64,000 nt of DNA from Sphingobium yanoikuyae (lineage in GTDB: Bacteria > Pseudomonadota > Alphaproteobacteria > Sphingomonadales > Sphingomonadaceae), in contig NZ_CP139981.1 in NCBI RefSeq assembly GCF_034424525.1, forward strand, positions 10,455 through 74,454, read 5' to 3'. The position numbers and the translations under genes are program-made. Positions 58,230 through 64,000 of this stretch are shown here, one piece after another. Every line of letters starts with the position of its first letter. Within the stretch, counting starts at the first letter, position 1. The notes beneath the pieces are model-generated. The model was not told the origin of the DNA. It was given only the letters and a program-made list of their open reading frames with translations, and searched no databases.

Positions 58230-58820
58230 TCACCCCTGGTCGTTCATCATCGACGCGCTTTCGAGCTGGATGCGCGCTTGAAGGTCAGCAACTTCCTTGG
58301 CTGTTGATGCGGTCGCAAGTCGATTGCGCAGCTCTTCCAGACCCTCACCGCGCGATGTGGCCGCTTCGCCCATGCCTTCGGCCATGGCCTTGTCCATCGC
58401 GATCGAGCGAGCTGTCTGATAGCGAACGTCAGTCTGATCGCCATTCGCGGATACGCCGAGACGTTCGAGCATGTCCTGATAGATCGCATCAGATCGCCCG
58501 CCGTAGCTGCCGCCGCCGCCAAAATCGCCGCGCGCCATGCGTTCGAGCGAGTTCACATCAACGCCCAGGGTGCGAAGTGAATCTGTCTTAAGCTGGTTGG
58601 CGATCGAGGAAACATCGGTCAGCTGGTTCAACCCTTGGTAGAGCTGCTGCGCTTCCGCAATCTGCTGGCGACCTTGCTCGATCATCTGCATGGTCTTCTG
58701 GATTTGTTCGATATGCTTGAGCACCGACGTGCTATCGAACACAGGGATACCCTGCGCACTGGCTGGCGTCGCGGCCGCAAGGCTCCCGATCGACACAGCC
58801 GCCAAGATAAGCTGCTTCAT
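58230..58820 (-). pseudogene. virB5: virB5, 5' part (truncated by transposon)
   Basis: Signal peptide at the ATG 58820 (MKQLILAAVSIGSLAAATPASAQ), then IPVFDSTSVLKHIEQIQKTMQMIEQGRQQIAEAQQLYQGLNQL, the VirB5/TrbJ pattern. The frame runs to MMND at the target site; two residues and a TGA come from the transposon end. About 195 of 238 residues remain, losing the C-terminal helical tail. VirB5 is a minor pilus-tip protein; whether the shortened product works is unknown. Confidence 0.9.
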
Positions 58821-58833
58821 AGTCTCACTCCTT

Positions 58834-61218
58834 TCAGCTTGGGCGCCGGCGCCGGTGAAATTCCGGCAACCAGAGCTTCGGATCATTGCCCAGTTCGGCA
58901 ATCACTTCGCGGGCCACGCCCGTTGTTTCAGCGCGGCCCGACAGCACGGCCAGTTCATCGTCCATGCCAATGAGATCCAGGCCGACCACAACGGAGTCAT
59001 GGCCCTGCTTCACGAGGAATTTGCGGCTTTCCGGCGACAGCTCTTCGCGCACCAGCTTAAATTCCGCCTCCGAGAGCGAGAAGCCTTCGATGTAATCCCG
59101 GCGCTGGCCGAACGGATTGGGCAGGAAGATTTTCGTCGCGACCTGCTCCAAGATCGAATGGCTGATCGTGGACCGCAGCGCGTCCGCAGGCGACTGTGTT
59201 GCAAAGACGAGGAACGCATTGCGCTTGCGGTATGTCTTGAGGCCATCCTGCGCGAATGCCGTGAACGCCGGATCGGCCAGCGCCTTCCAAAATTCGTCAA
59301 TCGCAATAACCATGCGCTCGCCTGTCAGGAGCGCGTCTATCCGCTCGAACAGGTAGAGCATGACCGGCGTGCGGATTTCCGCGTTTTCGAGGAAGTCGGT
59401 CATATCGAAGCCCACGAAACGGGCTTCGAGAGACATGGAATCTTCCTCATTATCGAAAACCCAGCCAAGGTTCCCCTCGGAGGTCCACTTGACTAGGCGC
59501 GCGCCGACGCCGCCCGAGTCCGACATGCCGAGCATGGTCCGCAGCGCCGACAGCGAGCGTTGCTCGCGTGGCAGCTTCATCACGGCTTCGATGCCATCGT
59601 CGATCAGGTGCGATTCCTGCACCGTGATCGGCGCCCCCTCTTGCTTCACCAGCTGGCGGATGAAGCGACCGAGGAACGCGCGATGGGAAGCCGTATTGTC
59701 GAGCGCCTTGAGCGGAGCGAAGCCCGTAGGTTCCCCGTTGCGCAGCGCGAGATAGGTGCCGCCGCTGGCTCGGACAAAAATTTCCGCGCCTTGATCCTTG
59801 TCGATGAAGATATAGCGCGCGTTGAACTTTTCGAGCTGCGCCATCAGGAAGTTGACCAGCACCGTCTTACCGCCGCCCGATGGACCAATGACCATCGAAT
59901 GGCCCAGGTCTGCCGAATGGAAATTGAAGTAATAGGGGCTGCGAGCGCTTGTCTTGAGCAAGGCGACCGCAGGCCCCCAATGATTGCCGTCCTCGTGCCC
60001 TGCAGGGAACGTATGGAAGGGCGAGAACGCCGAGAAATTATATGACGTGATCGGCGCGGGGCGCGCCCTCCACGCGAAGTTGCCGACCAGCTGCGACCAA
60101 TAGGCAGCTTCCAGCGCCGCGCTTTCGCGGGCGGCGACCATGCCCGTATCGGCCAGCGCCGCGCGCGCGATCGACATGTTATCGCGCAGCTTCTTCAAAT
60201 CTTCCGCGAACACCGTCAGCGTGAAATGATGGTCCCCCAGCACAAAGCGGTTCGATTGCAAATCGTCGGCCGCGTCGATCAGCTCATCCATCTGGCTGAT
60301 CGCCTTGTCACCGGCGTTCGCCATTTGGGTCTGGCGAAGCCGAAACCGTTCTGTTGCCGCTGTGCGCGACAGGAACGTGAACGACTGCGTTATGGCGAGG
60401 CTGAAATCGACCGAAAGCAGCGATTCAAACTGGCGCGGCGTTGTCGATGACGGATACTCGCGAATGCCGAAAATGCCGCCGAACATCGAATGATCGGCGT
60501 CGCGGACCTCAAATGTCTCAGCGCCGATGATGGCGCGGCTCGCATAGAGCGCCGAGCCGAGACGGCCACGGACCAGAGGACAGCGCCGATAGCGCCCGGT
60601 CATCACCTGGTTCAATATTTCCAGCGGTTCGGAGAACAGGAGACCCCGGTGCTCATAGATGCCGACACGGCGCGGACGAACGCGCAGCAGTAGCTTTTCC
60701 AGATCGCGCACCTTGTCTTCCAGCAGCTCTAGAGCTTCCGCGATATTGGCGTTCTTGTCCTCCTGCTTCTTGCGCAGGAAATCCATCAGCTTGTCGGTCG
60801 CGTTTGCTGTTGGGCGGATCACGACCGTCATGAAGAAGCGGTTGCGGAACATGCGTTCGGCCGTCATCCGCTCATAGTATTTTTGATCGAGCTTCGCGGC
60901 GAAATGCGAGCGGAACGTGCCGCCTGGATAGTCGCGCACGCGCATCCGCAACATGTGCGTCCAGATCGAAAGCCGCTCGTCATGGATATTGCGCCAGACC
61001 CCGTTGAGGCGCGTGTGCCAATCATTCAGATCGCGCACGTCCGAAGTCTCAAAGGGCCGTCCATCCAGTTCGAGCATGAGCATCAGATCGCCGTTATCGA
61101 GGGCGACCACATGCTCATTGACATGCCGCGAATACGGCAAGAATTTCTCGGGCATTTCCTCCCGTTTGGCCTTGTCAAAAGGCACCTTCTCCGCGAGCGC
61201 GCTCTTACCGAACACCAC
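58834..61218 (-). CDS. virB4: VirB4 secretion ATPase
   Basis: About 794 residues; the GTG at 61218 is chosen because AAGGGA lies just upstream and family similarity begins at VFGKSALAEKVPFDK. N-terminal CagE/VirB4 domain (HVNEHVVALDNGDLMLMLELDGRPFET). Walker A SMVIGPSGGGKTVLVNFLMAQ near 440 and Walker B-type MVIAIDEFWKAL near 640. It supplies energy for pilus and channel assembly. It overlaps virB3 by 14 bp. Confidence 0.95.
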   Translation of the reverse strand: MVFGKSALAEKVPFDKAKREEMPEKFLPYSRHVNEHVVALDNGDLMLMLELDGRPFETSDVRDLNDWHTRLNGVWRNIHDERLSIWTHMLRMRVRDYPGGTFRSHFAAKLDQKYYERMTAERMFRNRFFMTVVIRPTANATDKLMDFLRKKQEDKNANIAEALELLEDKVRDLEKLLLRVRPRRVGIYEHRGLLFSEPLEILNQVMTGRYRRCPLVRGRLGSALYASRAIIGAETFEVRDADHSMFGGIFGIREYPSSTTPRQFESLLSVDFSLAITQSFTFLSRTAATERFRLRQTQMANAGDKAISQMDELIDAADDLQSNRFVLGDHHFTLTVFAEDLKKLRDNMSIARAALADTGMVAARESAALEAAYWSQLVGNFAWRARPAPITSYNFSAFSPFHTFPAGHEDGNHWGPAVALLKTSARSPYYFNFHSADLGHSMVIGPSGGGKTVLVNFLMAQLEKFNARYIFIDKDQGAEIFVRASGGTYLALRNGEPTGFAPLKALDNTASHRAFLGRFIRQLVKQEGAPITVQESHLIDDGIEAVMKLPREQRSLSALRTMLGMSDSGGVGARLVKWTSEGNLGWVFDNEEDSMSLEARFVGFDMTDFLENAEIRTPVMLYLFERIDALLTGERMVIAIDEFWKALADPAFTAFAQDGLKTYRKRNAFLVFATQSPADALRSTISHSILEQVATKIFLPNPFGQRRDYIEGFSLSEAEFKLVREELSPESRKFLVKQGHDSVVVGLDLIGMDDELAVLSGRAETTGVAREVIAELGNDPKLWLPEFHRRRRPS

Positions 61219-61549
61219 GACCAAATCCCTTTCGCTTGATTCCGTAGAGCGGCAGCGGCGTGTAGCTCGATCCACCCCAAAAGACGCGGTTCCGGTTCGC
61301 CGCTTTGGTCCGGCCCCACAGGAAGATCAGCCGGAATGCGTTCACGTCATGCCGAACGATAAGCCGCGCCATCGCATAAAGCGCGACGGCGGCCGCGCCG
61401 CCGTAGAGAGGATTGCCCGAACCAACTAACGTGATTGCGCCCGCCATGATGATGAGCGCGCCCGCTTCAATGGGAACACCCGCCCACAAAGCGGGGCGGG
61501 TGACGGCCAAGAACAGCGGGTCTTTTGTCATTTCTTCCTGACCGTCCAT
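61205..61549 (-). CDS. virB3: VirB3 inner-membrane protein
   Basis: 114 residues. Starts MDGQEEMTKDPLFLAVTRPALWAGVP, a VirB3 hallmark (DPLF...TRP), with hydrophobic segments at about 24-60 and a basic tail. A second ATG at 61531 is equally plausible. It works with VirB4 at the inner membrane and lies in the conserved virB2-virB3-virB4 order. Confidence 0.92.
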   Translation of the reverse strand: MDGQEEMTKDPLFLAVTRPALWAGVPIEAGALIIMAGAITLVGSGNPLYGGAAAVALYAMARLIVRHDVNAFRLIFLWGRTKAANRNRVFWGGSSYTPLPLYGIKRKGFGRGVR

Positions 61550-61555
61550 CCCCGA

Positions 61556-61897
61556 TCACCCCGTAATCGTGTCGACGATCCAAGGCGCGGAGAACACGAT
61601 CACCACGCCAACTACGACCGTGACGAGCATCTGCACCGACGCGCGGCCGAGGAACCACAGAAGGCCAACGACGATGATCGCGATGATCGCAAGCGTGCGG
61701 AGCAAACCGTTGCTCAGCAGGCCGAGAATGTTGTCGGCCAGGCCTTCAAAGTTTGCCTGCGCAAAAGCCGGCTCCGCTACGAGCAGGCTTGCCAGCAGCG
61801 ACAGGGGCAGCGCGCGCGCCATGAGCGGCGAGGGCTTGAGACGCGCGAGCAGCGCATCGAGCCGGGATTCAGCCTTGATCTTCCAGATACGAAACAT
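61556..61897 (-). CDS. virB2: VirB2 major pilin
   Basis: 113 residues. A long signal region (LPLSLLASLLVAEPAFAQ, cleaved after AFA around residue 46) is followed by two hydrophobic helices (LLRTLAIIAIIVVGLLWFLGR and MLVTVVVGVVIVFSAPWIV). This is the TrbC/VirB2 pilin layout. It forms the pilus fibre. Confidence 0.92.
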   Translation of the reverse strand: MFRIWKIKAESRLDALLARLKPSPLMARALPLSLLASLLVAEPAFAQANFEGLADNILGLLSNGLLRTLAIIAIIVVGLLWFLGRASVQMLVTVVVGVVIVFSAPWIVDTITG

Positions 61898-61918
61898 TCG
61901 ATAACTCCTATCTTCGCC

Positions 61919-62584
61919 TTACGAACCAATCCGCGCGTGTTGGGCGCGGCCGAAAACATCCCACGCAGGCGGTGCAGGCGGTGGAGCCGCCTCCATGTTC
62001 TCCGCTGCGATTTCCGCCAGCTCCACCGGCACACGACCGGCGCCAGTGTCGCTCATGGCGGCGCTGGCGGGCTGATCGCCCACGATGACAGTCGGGATTG
62101 CGGTCGCAGGCCGACCGCTGACGCGGCGACCTGCGTTCTCCACGCGGGCGACATAGCCGTTGCGGAAACCTCTCGATTGAGAGCCTGTGTTATACATGCT
62201 GAGTGCGACCCGAAGGGCCTCTTGCGGGGTGCGCCCCGTCTTGGCCGAACGGAAATTGGACAGGAGCACCCGGCCTGCCGCTTCGATATTGGAGCACTGC
62301 TTGAAAACAGTGTCCCACGTTAGGCCGAGCCATCCCATGTTGCGTGAATTGATTTGGCCGAGGCCGAGATCCACGCTGTAGCCGCGAGCCACATAGGAGC
62401 GCGCGGTTGCGATGGCCTCAGCCTCATTACGCGGACGGCGAGGCTGACTGGCCACGCCGTTGACGTTGATCGCAAAAACATAGTTCGAAGATTCCGCATC
62501 CACGATCGCGGCGATCGTATGCGGCGCTACCGCTGGGGCGCATTGCGCCGCCAGCGAAAGAACGGCCCCGGTTTCGAGGAACAC
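61919..62584 (-). CDS. virB1: VirB1 lytic transglycosylase
   Basis: 221 residues. SLT-type domain: HTIAAIVDAESSNYVFAINVNG (catalytic Glu in DAESSN), ARSYVARGYSVDLGLGQINSRNM, ALRVALSMYNTGSQSRGFRNGYV. It opens the peptidoglycan for the secretion channel. No clear signal peptide is seen; MFLETGAVLSLAAQCAP may act as one. It is followed by virB2 after 21 bp. Confidence 0.92.
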   Translation of the reverse strand: MFLETGAVLSLAAQCAPAVAPHTIAAIVDAESSNYVFAINVNGVASQPRRPRNEAEAIATARSYVARGYSVDLGLGQINSRNMGWLGLTWDTVFKQCSNIEAAGRVLLSNFRSAKTGRTPQEALRVALSMYNTGSQSRGFRNGYVARVENAGRRVSGRPATAIPTVIVGDQPASAAMSDTGAGRVPVELAEIAAENMEAAPPPAPPAWDVFGRAQHARIGS

Positions 62585-62598
62585 GTTCCCGCTCCCGG

Positions 62599-62922
62599 TC
62601 AGTTGCGCGGCTGATAGTAGGTCTGTTGCCGCCCGTCAGTCCAAGTGACCGTCAAGCGACCAGGCCTCCCATCATCCGGCTTCTTGTATTTGGTCTTGGC
62701 GATGCCCCCGCCCGTGCATGTCGGGAAGCTGCCGCCGAGAGCCAGCACGCGCCACAGTTTCGTTATCGGTGGAACACAGGCTGGATATTGCGTCGGACCA
62801 CCCGGGTTGGAGATGCACAGCACAACCTCACATGCCCAAGTATTATCCGACGCTACAGCGGGGGTCGATTGCACCGCAGCCCCCACCAAGGCGGTCGCGA
62901 GCGCGAAATTAAAAGCTTTCAT
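62599..62922 (-). CDS. Secreted Cys-containing protein at head of virB operon, 107 aa
   Basis: From the ATG at 62922. Signal peptide about 1-25 (FNFALATALVGAAVQSTPAVA). The mature part has three Cys (WACEVVLCISNPGG, YPACVPPI, TCTGGGIAKTKY) and ends LTVTWTDGRQQTYYQPRN. Such proteins are regularly found just upstream of virB1 in alphaproteobacterial virB operons and may be a pilus or channel accessory; no function is established. Confidence 0.7.
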   Translation of the reverse strand: MKAFNFALATALVGAAVQSTPAVASDNTWACEVVLCISNPGGPTQYPACVPPITKLWRVLALGGSFPTCTGGGIAKTKYKKPDDGRPGRLTVTWTDGRQQTYYQPRN

Positions 62923-62981
62923 CGCTTTCTCCCTCGTCATCGAGATTTATGCACATATCACGATGAGGGGGAAAGGGAAGC

Positions 62982-63290
62982 CTAAAACGCCAATTTGTTG
63001 CTGCATTGTTTGTCGGGAACCAATCGGATATGGTCATCCTCATATCCGTAATCGAGCACGACATGCCGCACAGCGCTTGACAGTCGCTTGTAGGTTTTAA
63101 GCGTTGGTTGCTCGAATAGGCAGACATTCAGCCACTTATCGCCACGCCACGATACTTTGACATTGATGATCCATTCACTCGACGGCAGTTGCGCAATTTC
63201 GACCGCTTGGATCATTCCCCCAGCAGGGCGGCGGGTGGTTAGTTCGCGCTCAAGGATCGGATCATACTGCCAATCGTCGCTATGCGGCAT
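62982..63290 (-). CDS. Hypothetical protein, 102 aa
   Basis: Soluble protein: MPHSDDWQYDPILERELTTRRP, a beta-rich middle (EWIINVKVSWRGDKWLNVCLFEQ) and a helix (LKTYKRLSSAVRHVVLDYGYEDDHIRL). No family recognised; the mix of charged and aromatic residues looks like a small regulator or exclusion factor. It lies upstream of the virB operon on the same strand, with 59 bp to the next gene. Confidence 0.6.
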   Translation of the reverse strand: MPHSDDWQYDPILERELTTRRPAGGMIQAVEIAQLPSSEWIINVKVSWRGDKWLNVCLFEQPTLKTYKRLSSAVRHVVLDYGYEDDHIRLVPDKQCSNKLAF

Positions 63291-63394
63291 CGTGATTTAT
63301 TCCCTTTTACCGATTAGGATATGTCTATCCTCGCTTTGACGGCGAGGGCAACCCGGCTTGTCGTCTCTTGCCGCGCAACCACATTACAGCCATT

Positions 63395-63412
63395 AAGCGT
63401 GTCAACACGCTT
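63395..63412. promoter_or_regulatory. 18-bp palindrome upstream of RHH-like gene
   Basis: AAGCGTGT-CA-ACACGCTT followed by ATTC, 38 bp upstream of the ATG at 63450. It is nearly identical to 63711-63728 downstream. Confidence 0.7.
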
Positions 63413-63449
63413 ATTCCGGCACCACACCAACCTCTTGTGTTCTAGACCT

Positions 63450-63698
63450 ATGGCGCGCCCGAAAAGACAGGAAGACCCTCTTCTCCCGGTTCCTTTGCCC
63501 CGGCGTCGGCCGAGCCGCGCCAACACGCGAAATCTCGCAGCATCGGTGAAACCCGAGCTGGCGGCCGAGATCAAGAACCTCGCTGAGCGCGAACAAACGT
63601 CCGTTGCTGCCCTGGTCGAAGAGGCGACGATCAATCTCTTGAAGGCACGCGGGATCGAATATCCCGACTATCTGCGCCACTACCGCAAATTGGCGTGA
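63450..63698 (+). CDS. Small ribbon-helix-helix-like protein, 82 aa
   Basis: The ATG at 63450 (MARPKRQEDPLLPVPLPRRRP) begins a basic, Pro-rich arm. Residues about 28-68 have the ribbon-helix-helix look: NLAASVKPELAAEIKNLAEREQTSVAALVEEATINLL. This fold occurs in antitoxins and plasmid regulators such as ParG or TraM-type proteins. Near-identical palindromes flank the gene on both sides, which suggests that it regulates its own promoter and a site downstream. Target genes are not known. Confidence 0.65.
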   Translation: MARPKRQEDPLLPVPLPRRRPSRANTRNLAASVKPELAAEIKNLAEREQTSVAALVEEATINLLKARGIEYPDYLRHYRKLA

Positions 63699-63710
63699 CG
63701 AGCGCGTTAT

Positions 63711-63728
63711 AAGCGTGCGCGCACGCTT
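63711..63728. promoter_or_regulatory. 18-bp perfect palindrome downstream of RHH-like gene
   Basis: AAGCGTGCG/CGCACGCTT followed by ATTC, 12 bp after the RHH-like stop. It shares the arms AAGCGTG/CACGCTT and the ATTC context with 63395-63412. Confidence 0.7.
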
Positions 63729-63843
63729 ATTCTTGCCAACCCCTTAAACTTGAGCCAGTTATGACGCGCTGATTCCGCCTTGGAGTCGGCGATTCATCTG
63801 TTGCGTGCGGGGTGGCTCCCCGAGGCGACAGGACAACAAAAAA

Positions 63844-63865
63844 CCCTCGCTTGGCTGAGCGAGGG
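63844..63865. terminator. Hairpin with A-rich left flank, probable minus-strand terminator
   Basis: CCCTCGCT and AGCGAGGG arms with a 6-base loop; ACAAAAAA precedes it, giving a T run when read on the minus strand. Likely ends a transcript entering from the right. Confidence 0.6.
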
Positions 63866-64000
63866 CTGTTTGTGCCACCGAAGTGAGCGCTTCTAACTTG
63901 GCTCTCTTTATCGGTGGTGCTGCGGCGAAAGTCAATCTCGAAAGCGTGCTTTCGGGAGCGATGGTGCTTGGCCTCGCGGGACCGACGAAGGGAGGTCCGC
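63866..64000. other. Non-coding window end with small hairpins
   Basis: No gene is supportable. A small palindrome CGAAAGC-GT-GCTTTCG lies at 63939-63954, and GGACC/GGTCC around 63980-63997. The hairpin-rich layout could belong to an RNA or replication-control region continuing past the window. Confidence 0.35.

Larger units (their letters stand above)
53639..58236. mobile_element. Tn3-family transposon inserted in virB5, cargo SDR gene
   Basis: 4,598 bp with terminal inverted repeats starting GGGGTGACTACACGAAAG at both ends (53639-53676 and 58199-58236 inverted, about 38 bp). Target duplication TGGTC at 53634-53638 and 58237-58241. Contains tnpA, a res region, tnpR and a short-chain dehydrogenase gene. 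All parts look intact and the clean duplication suggests a recent event. Confidence 0.95.

Noticed and set aside
63760..64000. CRISPR-like or tRNA-like repeats at the right end
   Set aside because: Only isolated hairpins are visible; there are no regularly spaced repeats or cloverleaf.

Overview
The window looks like part of a large conjugative plasmid of a sphingomonad-type alphaproteobacterium (Sphingobium/Sphingopyxis/Novosphingobium-like). This is inferred from the high GC content, the family makeup and the gene neighbourhoods; no database search was possible. Backbone functions present are partition (parA/parB, 18.3-20.0 kb), mobilisation (mobC-like protein plus HxH relaxase with a candidate oriT, 20.1-21.8 kb), ssb, small regulators, a serine resolvase, toxin-antitoxin genes, and a VirB/VirD4 type IV secretion system on the minus strand (44.4-63.0 kb: a secreted small protein, virB1, B2, B3, B4, B5, EexN-like lipoprotein, B6-B11, virD4, LPD7 protein). 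No replication initiator was recognised. A 14-bp palindrome, GTGGCAGCTGCCAC, recurs seven times and only in this backbone.

Layout. 0-2 kb: small backbone genes, including a possible holin-like peptide and a DUF4160/DUF2442 pair. 2.0-6.9 kb: an acquired cluster of GntR regulator, SurE nucleotidase, cobalamin-binding-type radical SAM enzyme and NUDIX hydrolase, bracketed by two Tn3-end-like sequences; this is the best candidate for an undescribed pathway. 6.5-10.4 kb: SulP permease, UspA, TraR/DksA-like zinc finger and cold-shock-domain protein between 169-bp inverted repeats that resemble multi-repeat IS ends. 10.4-15 kb: small genes, an IS110-family element, an XRE regulator and a MazEF-type module. 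15.4-21.8 kb: sigma-region-4-like protein, resolvase, ssb, par and mob genes.

22.0-44.2 kb is a layered accessory island between two near-identical copies (175 bp, direct) of a small backbone gene. Its left part holds an lgt fragment, a BigR-type persulfide/sulfur operon (rhodanese, persulfide dioxygenase, TauE/SafE, two YeeE/YedE halves, ArsR-type repressor), a multicopper oxidase, a DsrE protein and a merT/GDCCVxC unit with a truncated merR. Its right part is a Tn3-family mercury transposon (merR-T-P-A) whose tnpA is split by a second Tn3-family mercury transposon (merR-T-P-F-A-B-D plus mgtC). The CGATT target duplication is intact and the outer tnpA can be rejoined exactly.

A third Tn3-family element (53639-58236, cargo a short-chain dehydrogenase) sits inside virB5 with a TGGTC target duplication and removes the last residues of VirB5. 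The plasmid therefore combines a transfer and partition backbone with mercury, organomercurial, persulfide and possibly copper handling. The transfer system may be impaired by the virB5 insertion.
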